Shown here: piece after piece, positions 26,193 through 33,693 of the stretch
Layout: each line of letters opens with the position of its first letter
Numbering within the stretch: the stretch's first letter is position 1
Source: Paenibacillus thalictri
Lineage (GTDB): Bacteria; Bacillota; Bacilli; Paenibacillales; NBRC-103111
Assembly (NCBI RefSeq): GCF_004307995.1
Contig: NZ_SIRE01000005.1
Location: 62,001 to 126,000, forward strand
Direction of reading: 5' to 3'
Length of the DNA stretch: 64,000 nt
The notes under the pieces: generated by a model
What the model was told of the DNA's origin: nothing
The model's database searches: none
Seen by the model: the letters and a program-made list of their open reading frames with translations, nothing else
Position numbers and translations under genes: made by a program

Positions 26193-28247
26193 ATGATGGG
26201 GAAAGAAACCGTCGGCAGCAATCAGGCGAATTTCGGAAATGAGATTGATCAGGTGGAACGACAGCATTTGGTCGGACGCGAGAAGGAAATCGCCTTTTTT
26301 CTTGACCGGCTGCTAACCCCCGGCACCAAAGGCTCCATCCTCAATTTGTACGGCACAGGTGGCGTTGGAAAAAGTTACTTGCTTGATGAATTCCGGAGAT
26401 TATCAACACATCATCATGCTCAATTTCTACTTCTTGACAGCCGGGATTTTTCCCGAAACTCGCATGATTTCTGTATTCACCTCCTCAGGATGCTCCGTTA
26501 CCCGCTTCCGAAACCGAATTCGCTTCATGACCCTGCCCAAGTATTAGATCTTTGTCTGGAAGTTATTACGGAACAGACACATAAAAGCAAACTGGTGTTG
26601 TCTTTTGATACGTTTGAGGAAATGGGAGAGATGGAGTATTGGCTCCGTGAAATATTTCTTCCCCGACTGCCCCAAGACACGTTTATCATCATTTCGGGCC
26701 GCTACCCGCTGCAGGGATCTTGGGCCTCATCACCGGCTTGGCGGCAGCTGATTATGCGTCTTCCTATCGTTGATCTGGATTATCTTTCTGTGCGCACCTA
26801 TTTGGAGAGAATTGGAATTAAACAGGAAGAAACAATTTTTCGCATATGGAACAAGACGAGGGGGCACCCGTTAACCTTATCGTTGTTGGTTTCCACGACG
26901 CTCGCCCATCAATTCCAAGGCGTTACGGAATTAGACAGCGCCGATGTTTTCGCTTACGTGGTCCATATATGGTTGAAGGAAGTTCCTGACGAACAACTTC
27001 GGGAATTGGTGGAACTGGCTGCAGTGCTGCGTCATTTCAATCAAGAATTGCTTGCTTATGTGATGGAAAGGCCGATCCCAACGGAGCATTTCCTGAAGCT
27101 GGTCGGGTTATCGTTTGTCCGGAGGGTTGACCGCGGTTGGCTTCTTCATGATCTTATGCGGGACGCTATTTGTTTGGAACTGCGTCACCGCATGCCCGAT
27201 TATTATGACCGTCTTCGCAAGCGCTGCATTTTATACTTTTACGAGAAGATCAGGGATTCGTCCAGGAACAATTCGGTCAGCTGGGAAAGCGAAGAATGGA
27301 TTTATTACGCCGGAGATCAATGGATACGCGGATTTTTCTATCAGAAGTCGGCTTCGTATTATTGGGAGCCGCTGAATGCGGCCAATTGGGCGGAGGCCGA
27401 GCAATATATCCGCAATCGGCGATTGCAAGCCAAAGATACGGTCATCCATTACAGCTGCCCGGATTCGAATGAAAGTTACAAATATGTCATTACGGCGGAA
27501 GAAAACCTCTATACATTGAAGTTTATCGACTTGCACGAGCTGCACGAATTGGATCCCTTTATCGTAAAACTTATTCGCGATTCGGAAGGAACCGTTCTGG
27601 GATTGTCGGCAATCATTCCGATCAATGCGCACACGCTGGAATATTTGCGGACGAAACCATTGTCTTCCGCTTATTTTTCAAGCCTTCCGGAAGCCCGGCT
27701 TAAGGAATTCCGAGTAGCGAAGGATACCAAAGCCGGATATTTTGTAAAAACCATCGATATAGCCGATTTCAGTAATTTGATGATGCGGGAAGCGGCGGGC
27801 ATTACGTTTATCAATCATATGCTGTCGCGTGGTGTATGTATTGCGGCACCTCCGGCTAATCCCATGTTCGAGCACATTCATCTTCGGCTTGGTTGCGAGC
27901 AGACAACCGTACATCGCGATTATGACGGAATCACGCCGACGCCGATGTACATGATCGACACAAGTGGGGGCAAGCTGCATCGTTTTCTGAATAAGATGAT
28001 TGCTTCTTTGTCTCTGCCGCAGGAAGAAGCTCAGGAACATGACGATTTGCTTGTTTTGTCCGGCCGTGAGAAGGAAGTGGTCGAGCTGCTTGTAAAAGGG
28101 CATTCAAATTTGGAAATTGCGGCAACCCTCTACGTGAGCGAAACGACCGTCAAAAAGCATGTCAGCAACATTTTCCGAAAGCTGGATGTGAAAAGCAGAG
28201 CCCAATTGATCAATCGATATATGAGCAAAATAAACAGCCAAGGATGA
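26193..28247 (+). CDS. ATPase and LuxR-type transcriptional regulator
   Basis: The ATG at 26193 has GAGAGGTG about 11 bases upstream; an earlier in-frame ATG at 26172 lacks a ribosome site. The protein has 684 residues. Walker A ([12 protein letters not shown]) lies near residue 55 and a Walker B-like [12 protein letters not shown] near 140, as in STAND/MalT-type regulators. The last 65 residues are a LuxR helix-turn-helix with [15 protein letters not shown] and [16 protein letters not shown]. The middle part binds an unknown signal. Its targets may include the SDR gene upstream. Confidence 0.82.
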   Translation: MMGKETVGSNQANFGNEIDQVERQHLVGREKEIAFFLDRLLTPGTKGSILNLYGTGGVGKSYLLDEFRRLSTHHHAQFLLLDSRDFSRNSHDFCIHLLRMLRYPLPKPNSLHDPAQVLDLCLEVITEQTHKSKLVLSFDTFEEMGEMEYWLREIFLPRLPQDTFIIISGRYPLQGSWASSPAWRQLIMRLPIVDLDYLSVRTYLERIGIKQEETIFRIWNKTRGHPLTLSLLVSTTLAHQFQGVTELDSADVFAYVVHIWLKEVPDEQLRELVELAAVLRHFNQELLAYVMERPIPTEHFLKLVGLSFVRRVDRGWLLHDLMRDAICLELRHRMPDYYDRLRKRCILYFYEKIRDSSRNNSVSWESEEWIYYAGDQWIRGFFYQKSASYYWEPLNAANWAEAEQYIRNRRLQAKDTVIHYSCPDSNESYKYVITAEENLYTLKFIDLHELHELDPFIVKLIRDSEGTVLGLSAIIPINAHTLEYLRTKPLSSAYFSSLPEARLKEFRVAKDTKAGYFVKTIDIADFSNLMMREAAGITFINHMLSRGVCIAAPPANPMFEHIHLRLGCEQTTVHRDYDGITPTPMYMIDTSGGKLHRFLNKMIASLSLPQEEAQEHDDLLVLSGREKEVVELLVKGHSNLEIAATLYVSETTVKKHVSNIFRKLDVKSRAQLINRYMSKINSQG

Positions 28248-28251
28248 AGCG

Positions 28252-28285
28252 AAGAGGGGCGCGTAGATGCGTGCTCCTCTTTTTT
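28252..28285 (+). terminator. Terminator after the LuxR-type gene
   Basis: The 12-bp stem AAGAGGGGCGCG / CGTGCTCCTCTT with G-U pairs and a 6-base loop is followed by T residues. Confidence 0.8.
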
Positions 28286-28316
28286 GCGTCTCCGTACCAC
28301 GTACCGAATCCCTTGA

Positions 28317-28733
28317 TTACTACTTAAATACTACTTCCGTGTAATAGCTGCTCCCTTATTCCGTAAAAACCAGTCGGTCGGAGAGCTTCGCAAATCGCTG
28401 GAGCTTTTTCAAAAATTAAACTTTTTTCCAAAAATCGGCGGCACGATTGCCGTTTTATCCGGCTTGCTGCTCGTATGGCTGGACGGCTGGGAGTTCGTTT
28501 CCTTCTGGATATTGGCGTCCTTGCTGTTGTATATTGCAATTCAGGTTATTGCCGTAGGCATAATGGGACCGGTCATGGGCCGGCTTTCCAAAGAACTTGA
28601 CGGGTTTGTGCTGACACCTGAAGACGAGATTCCCAGGGAACCGGGTTCTCTTCTGGCCAAAGCGAACCGGTTGTATTACAGCGCATCCGTGCTTGGCGTT
28701 GTGCTGTTCGCATTAATGATCTTGAAGCCGTAA
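28317..28733 (+). pseudogene. DUF2269-like membrane protein, 5'-truncated
   Basis: The frame is open from 28317 to 28733, but no start with a ribosome site lies at its beginning. The protein has the C-terminal two thirds of a DUF2269-type integral membrane protein: a charged segment FRKNQSVGELRKSLELFQKL, then three hydrophobic helices including WILASLLLYIAIQVIAVG. Family members usually have an extra N-terminal helix carrying a His residue, which is missing here. A short TTG-started version (28464) would lack even more. It is probably a remnant. Confidence 0.5.
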
Positions 28734-28768
28734 ATCTTGGCTTGGCGTGGTTAAGACACTTAACGTAG

Positions 28769-31700
28769 CTACAACGTCTGCTGTTGAAGCAGATAATGGT
28801 AAATGCCTTTTTGCTCAAGCAGCTGCTCATGGGTGCCGCTTTCGACAACGGCGCCTTGATCCAATACGACGATCAAGTCCGCGTTGCGGATGGTGCTAAG
28901 CCGGTGGGCGATAATGAGCGTTGTCCTGCCATGCAGCATTTCACTCATATTCTGCTGGATGATCCGCTCCGACTCCGTATCCAGCGCACTTGTCGCTTCA
29001 TCGAATACGAGAATCCGCGGATTGTTGACGAGCGCGCGTGCGATGACGATCCGTTGACGCTGGCCGCCGGACAACCGGATGCCGCCTTCGCCAATGATTG
29101 TATCGTAACCAAGCGGCAAAGCTTCGATGAACTCGTGGGCACCGGCAAGCCGGGCGGCCTGCTCAATCTCTCCGCTGGTGACGTTTTCGCCGCTTAAGGC
29201 AATATTTTCACGCACGGTGCCCCGGAATAACACGGTTTCCTGCTGTACGATGCCGACCTGCTTGCGGATGGAGGTGGCATGTACCTCGCGAAGCGGGTAA
29301 CCGTCGACAAAGATGGTTCCGCCCGACGGTTCCAGAAGCTTGAGCAGCAGATGGGCGATCGTCGATTTCCCCGAACCGCTCCGCCCTATAAGCGCAACCG
29401 TTTGACCCGGTTTAAGCTCCAGATCGAGATTTTGCAAAATCATTTTGCCACCGCGGTAGTATTGAAACGATACTTTCTCAAAGCGGATATGGCCTTGAAT
29501 CGCCGGAAGCATTCGCATCTTGTCGGGATGAGGGTGTTCCGGAGTCGATTCATATACATCGTTCAGCCGTTCCATGGAAATGCGCGCCTCCGAGAGTTCG
29601 CCGATCCGCTGCGAAATCATTTGCAGGGCGAACATAAAAGAGGTGAACAACACCGTATACGCAACAAGCTCACCGACACTCAGCTGACCTTCCAGAACAT
29701 ATCTGGAGCCAAAATAAAGCAAAGCCACATTGCTTAAGGAGCGCACTATGGCTGCGCCGGCATTGGAGATTGTTTCCAATCGATTGCCCTCCAGCCGCAA
29801 TGCAAGCAAACGACTCAGTTTGTGCAGCAGCTTGCTGCGGACAACCCGTTCCATGGATACCCCTTTGACGGTAGCGATCGCATGTACAGCTTCCACAATC
29901 TGTGTCTGGGATTCGCCTTCGGCGATAAGCTGCTTGCGGAGATTGCGGCGCATTTTTGGCAAAACATAACTATAGAGGCCGGCATACAGCGGCAAGAAGG
30001 CAAACGAGATGAACGCCAGAACGGGATGGTAATAGGCCATCAGCCCTCCATACACGAACAAGGTCAACACATCAAGCAGCAGTTCAATGGCATGATCGGT
30101 CATCAATCTTCGCAGCTTCTCGTTTTCGTATACTCGTGTCAAAATATCCCCGGACGTTCGTTTCGTAAAATAGGAATAGGGGAGACGGAATAAATAACGG
30201 TAGAAGCTATCCAGCATCGAGTGATCGATGGCGTAGGCAAGTCGCCCGATCAGTGTCTGGCGAATCACGATACTCACGGTATTGAAGAGGGCGAGTGCAA
30301 GCAGAGTAACAACAATAATATGAAGCAGCGGCCAATTTGCGACATCCAATACACGGTCGAAAATTTGCTGGGTCATCACGGGAAACAGCAGGGAAACAAG
30401 TTCGATGGCTATGGATAACCCCAGGGCCGACGTAAGCAGCTTCTTAGAAGGTTGAACATAGTGGAGATAACGTTTCCACAACATTTCCTTATCGTCCAAT
30501 GAAACCAACTGGTCTGTCGGCTGCATCGTGATGACAAAGCCGGTCCAATGTTTGGTAAATGCATCAAACGACATGGTGTCGATGTAACCCAGAGCAGGGT
30601 CGGCTACAACGAGGTCGTGCTCGCGCACTTCATACACAATAATGTAATGGTTGCCGTTCCAATGCGCGATGAAAGGAGCCGTCAGCTCTTTCAGAAGGCT
30701 GCCCGCGGTTTTCAGACCTTTGGCGGTAAAACCGAGCGATTCGAGGGTTTCGATAAGTCCCAGCATCGAGGTTCCCTCTGCTCCAACGTTGCAACGGTCG
30801 CGCATCCGGTTCACACTGGCGTTCATGCCGTAATAACGGACGATCATGGTGAGGCAGGTGGGGCCGCAATCCATTTCGCTTTGCTGCATGAGCACAGGAA
30901 ATTTGCTTCGCCATTTCCAGGTTTTCCACGGTTTATCGAGGAGCTTGGCGGGAGGTTCCGCATCATCGTTCGCAGGAGTTCCGTTCGGGTCAGCAGCCTC
31001 GCGATCCGTTTCTTCGGGGGCTTCAACCATGATCATCGCCTTAGCCGTATAGTGGGCGGAAATACGGCGGATCGATTCCAGGATAACCGGGTATTGTTGA
31101 ATCAGCTCATCAAAATCCGTCTTCGCCAGGCGGAATGCCGTTACCGTCTCGGCGGCCCGAATTGTCGCTTTGCGTGGTTCTCCCGTCAACAAAGCCAACT
31201 CCCCAAAAAAATCTCCGGGGTACAGCCGGTTGACGATCGCAGCCTCCGGTCCTTTCTCCACAAAGGCTGAGCCGGATTTCAAGATGTAGAAGGCGTCGCC
31301 GAGATCTCCTTCACGGACAAGGCTGGAGTCGGGATCGTAAGTGAATAGCTCAAGCCGGTCGAGCAGAGAGCGGAGCGCAGCATGGTCGACATGTGTCAGT
31401 ACGGTGTTGTTTTTCAAAAACGTGCGGATCACATCGGAGGAAATAAACTGCCTGAAGTAGTTAGCGATGGCCGGGTACTGGTCAATCATCTCCTGAAATT
31501 GGCGGCGGCTGAGCCGCAGCACGTCCAGTGAAGTGGAAGCGCGGATGGTGACTGGAGGGCCGGACTCCCCGCCCAGCAAACTGTGTTCGCCGAAATGCTC
31601 CCCTGGCTGCAGCAAGCCCAGGTTCGTTTCTTTGCCTGCGGTGTTAGTGCCGATTTTTCTGGCTTTGCCGGTGATGATGATATAGAAGTAGTCCGACGGA

Positions 31701-31852
31701 CTCGCAGGGTCGACGATGGTTTGCCCCATCGCATAAGTTTCCGGTTGAAACTGCTCGGCGAGCAGTTGCTTCTCTTCATTAGTAAACACGTCAAAAAGCG
31801 AAATTTGATGCAAATAATGCACGTGGTTTCCGTTCACAAGCTCATCCCTCAC
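28769..31852 (-). CDS. Peptidase-containing ABC exporter with two cyclic-nucleotide-binding domains
   Basis: The protein has 1027 residues. Two cNMP-binding-like domains lie at about 15-140 and 165-270 (YPGDFFGELALL in the second). A C39 peptidase follows at about 315-435, with catalytic Cys329 in MDCGPTC, His402 in GNHYIIV and Asp418 in VADPALG. A six-helix ABC membrane domain and an ATPase (GRSGSGKST, LSGGQRQR, ILVFDEATSALD) complete it. C39 exporters cut leaders after Gly-Gly while exporting the peptide; the peptide at 32764 is the obvious substrate. The N-terminal sensors may gate export by a nucleotide signal, but key phosphate-binding residues should be checked. Its start overlaps the isomerase gene by 11 bp. 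Confidence 0.9.
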   Translation of the reverse strand: MRDELVNGNHVHYLHQISLFDVFTNEEKQLLAEQFQPETYAMGQTIVDPASPSDYFYIIITGKARKIGTNTAGKETNLGLLQPGEHFGEHSLLGGESGPPVTIRASTSLDVLRLSRRQFQEMIDQYPAIANYFRQFISSDVIRTFLKNNTVLTHVDHAALRSLLDRLELFTYDPDSSLVREGDLGDAFYILKSGSAFVEKGPEAAIVNRLYPGDFFGELALLTGEPRKATIRAAETVTAFRLAKTDFDELIQQYPVILESIRRISAHYTAKAMIMVEAPEETDREAADPNGTPANDDAEPPAKLLDKPWKTWKWRSKFPVLMQQSEMDCGPTCLTMIVRYYGMNASVNRMRDRCNVGAEGTSMLGLIETLESLGFTAKGLKTAGSLLKELTAPFIAHWNGNHYIIVYEVREHDLVVADPALGYIDTMSFDAFTKHWTGFVITMQPTDQLVSLDDKEMLWKRYLHYVQPSKKLLTSALGLSIAIELVSLLFPVMTQQIFDRVLDVANWPLLHIIVVTLLALALFNTVSIVIRQTLIGRLAYAIDHSMLDSFYRYLFRLPYSYFTKRTSGDILTRVYENEKLRRLMTDHAIELLLDVLTLFVYGGLMAYYHPVLAFISFAFLPLYAGLYSYVLPKMRRNLRKQLIAEGESQTQIVEAVHAIATVKGVSMERVVRSKLLHKLSRLLALRLEGNRLETISNAGAAIVRSLSNVALLYFGSRYVLEGQLSVGELVAYTVLFTSFMFALQMISQRIGELSEARISMERLNDVYESTPEHPHPDKMRMLPAIQGHIRFEKVSFQYYRGGKMILQNLDLELKPGQTVALIGRSGSGKSTIAHLLLKLLEPSGGTIFVDGYPLREVHATSIRKQVGIVQQETVLFRGTVRENIALSGENVTSGEIEQAARLAGAHEFIEALPLGYDTIIGEGGIRLSGGQRQRIVIARALVNNPRILVFDEATSALDTESERIIQQNMSEMLHGRTTLIIAHRLSTIRNADLIVVLDQGAVVESGTHEQLLEQKGIYHYLLQQQTL

Positions 31853-32618
31853 CTAATCTCCATACCTCTTCCTGAATGTTAAGCGTACGCTGATAATCTT
31901 CCAACTTGTATTGAAAAATCTGCTGCCGAATGTCAACTGCGATTTCTTCGCTTAGTTCCGCCGGGTACAATGCTTCTACTAAGACAAGGTTGTATTTGCG
32001 TCTTTGCTCGAATGGGCCCAATAACGATCCTTTGGTTGCGTTAAAAACGGCCGCCGCCATTTCGGGGCTCAAATCGGCTCGCCCGATTAAGCCGGCATAC
32101 CCTCCGGACTTTGCGGTTTCCGCATCCGACGAATATTCACGTGCCAACGCGTGAAAATCGGAGCCTTCCTCCACCCGGAATAGCAGCTCTTGAGCTATAC
32201 CGTATTCGTCCGTTGCAATCGTTGAAATTTCGGCACGGTCATACTGGTGTGCACATTCGAGAAAATACCGCTTCACTTCATCATCGCTTACAAGGTGTTG
32301 GGCGATAGACTCCTTAAGCACTTGCGGTCTGAATAGAGACGCGAGGTCTTCCAACTCCATGCCGTGGTTTGTGAGCCATTGGCTGGCCTGAGCGGAAGTA
32401 AGTAAGCCGTTTGCCCGGCGAAAACGGGTCACTGCCGTTTGCAGAGCGGCGGTGTCGGCGGTAAGCCCAAGCGATTCGGCCCAACATTCGATCGTCAAAT
32501 CATCCTTGCAGCGGCTGATCGCCGCCAATGAGGCGTCTATGCGCAGTCGTTGCAGCAGTTGTTTCAAGGTTAATGTTTTATGATTAATACGGAGTGCAAT
32601 GAGGGGGGCATTATCCAA
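31842..32618 (-). CDS. Parvulin-like (PpiC/SurA-type) peptide maturation protein
   Basis: The TTG at 32618 is chosen for the GAGGAG 7 bases upstream; the frame is open back to 32663. The protein has 258 residues and no signal peptide or membrane helix, so it stays in the cytoplasm. Residues about 140-240 form a PpiC-type rotamase domain (EYSSDAETAKSGGYAGLIGR, GPFEQRRKYNLVLVEA). The N-terminal half resembles a SurA-type chaperone. It overlaps the exporter gene and lies beside the peptide gene, which suggests a job in holding, folding or isomerising the precursor before export. This is inference. Confidence 0.75.
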   Translation of the reverse strand: MDNAPLIALRINHKTLTLKQLLQRLRIDASLAAISRCKDDLTIECWAESLGLTADTAALQTAVTRFRRANGLLTSAQASQWLTNHGMELEDLASLFRPQVLKESIAQHLVSDDEVKRYFLECAHQYDRAEISTIATDEYGIAQELLFRVEEGSDFHALAREYSSDAETAKSGGYAGLIGRADLSPEMAAAVFNATKGSLLGPFEQRRKYNLVLVEALYPAELSEEIAVDIRQQIFQYKLEDYQRTLNIQEEVWRLGEG

Positions 32619-32700
32619 TATTTCACTCCTCACATTCGTTAGCTCATGGATATATCTTAGCACGCAAAACCAATATTTAGCGATTCATTTATTTTTCGTG

Positions 32701-32734
32701 ACTTAAACAAAACTTAAACTTCATTCGTTATAAT
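32701..32734 (+). promoter_or_regulatory. Activator-type promoter of the peptide gene with tandem TTAAAC boxes
   Basis: ACTTAAAC occurs at 32701-32708 and again at 32712-32719, exactly 11 bp apart. A perfect TATAAT lies at 32729-32734, 9 bp after the second TTAAAC, and there is no good -35 box. Paired direct repeats one helical turn apart in place of the -35 are the hallmark of OmpR/PhoB-type activator sites. The OmpR-type regulator encoded at 32992-33693 is the natural candidate. The region also lies between the divergent isomerase gene and the peptide gene. Confidence 0.65.
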
Positions 32735-32763
32735 GATGCCATCACAAAAGGGAGGTTTTGGTC

Positions 32764-32922
32764 ATGTCTGAAAATAATGAACAGCAGAAAAACGAAGTCA
32801 GTTCCGTTGAACTGACGGACTTGTCGGAGGAATTGTCCGAGCAGCAGTTGAAGGAAGTCCAAGGCGGAGATTTACAGACAAGCTCCAAGCCGATTGTTGT
32901 AAAAAAGGTTATCCGCCCGTAA
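32764..32922 (+). CDS. Double-glycine leader peptide, putative secreted peptide precursor
   Basis: The ATG follows GGGAGG. The product has 52 residues. The acidic N-terminal part ends in LSEELSEQQLKEVQGG, which fits the double-glycine leader pattern (hydrophobic at -12, -7, -4 and Gly-Gly at -2/-1) recognised by C39 peptidases. Cleavage would release a 17-residue core, DLQTSSKPIVVKKVIRP, with no Cys, a basic amphiphilic tail and two prolines. It lies between its likely exporter and a two-component system. It may be a bacteriocin-like or signalling peptide. The core matches no family I know. Confidence 0.85.
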   Translation: MSENNEQQKNEVSSVELTDLSEELSEQQLKEVQGGDLQTSSKPIVVKKVIRP

Positions 32923-32938
32923 CCGGATGCAATGTAAG

Positions 32939-32970
32939 AAGCTCCAAGCTTAATCGCTTGGAGCTTTTTG
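32939..32970 (+). terminator. Terminator of the peptide gene
   Basis: The 11-bp stem AAGCTCCAAGC / GCTTGGAGCTT has a 6-base loop and a short T run. It starts 17 bases after the peptide stop codon and gives a monocistronic transcript of about 220 nt. Confidence 0.85.
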
Positions 32971-32991
32971 CGCTATCAAGTTTGTCTGTTT

Positions 32992-33693
32992 TTATTTCTC
33001 TCCGCCGAATTTGTAGCCAAAGCCGCGGATGGTCAATATATATTTCGGGTTAGCCGGGTCTTTCTCGATTTTTTTGCGGAGATGATGAATATGGACCATC
33101 ACCGTCCGCTCATCGCTGTCTCCGTTTAAGCTCCAGATTCTTTCGTAAAGCTGGGTTACGTTAAACACCTGCTGGGGATGTTCCAGAAGATGAAGCAGCA
33201 GCTGCAGCTCTTTGGCCGCTAAGGTGACAGATTTACCGTCCACAAATACATCCAGCCGTTTCTTATGAATGGTTAGCCATCCATCATTCCACACGTAGGC
33301 GCTGCTGTCTCCGGTATTCGCGCTAAAAGCCCGATGCTGCCTGAGCCTTGCGTGTACGCGCGCAACAAGCACCTCCGGCTCGAACGGCTTGGTTACATAG
33401 TCGTCGCCGCCGATGTTAAGCCCGGCCACGATATCCTGCGACGATTTTTTGCTTGTGATAAAAATAATCGGGATATCCGAGTAATTGCGTATGGATTGCA
33501 CCAGCTTCATGCCGTCCAAGCCGGGCAGCATGATGTCCGAAATTAGCAAATCGTAATCCGAACGTCGAAACATGCCAAGTCCATCCTCCGCATTGTTGGC
33601 AATGTCAACGCGAAATCCTTCTTTCCGCAAATAAATGGCGACAATCTCGCAGATGTCGGCATCGTCTTCAATCAGCAGAATGGTCGTTTCCAT
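32992..33693 (-). CDS. OmpR-family response regulator
   Basis: The ATG at 33693 follows AAGGAGGAG. The protein has 233 residues. The receiver domain has the acidic pair in LLIEDDADI, the phospho-acceptor Asp in DLLISDIMLPG, Thr in FITSKK and Lys in VTKPFEP. The winged helix has TVMVHIHHLRKKIEK. It overlaps the kinase gene by 26 bp. It faces the peptide gene and is the likely binder of the TTAAAC repeats at 32701-32719. Confidence 0.9.
   Translation of the reverse strand: METTILLIEDDADICEIVAIYLRKEGFRVDIANNAEDGLGMFRRSDYDLLISDIMLPGLDGMKLVQSIRNYSDIPIIFITSKKSSQDIVAGLNIGGDDYVTKPFEPEVLVARVHARLRQHRAFSANTGDSSAYVWNDGWLTIHKKRLDVFVDGKSVTLAAKELQLLLHLLEHPQQVFNVTQLYERIWSLNGDSDERTVMVHIHHLRKKIEKDPANPKYILTIRGFGYKFGGEK

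Noticed and set aside
32992..33693. Peptide gene and regulator gene as one operon
   Set aside because: They are on opposite strands and separated by a terminator that points along the peptide gene.
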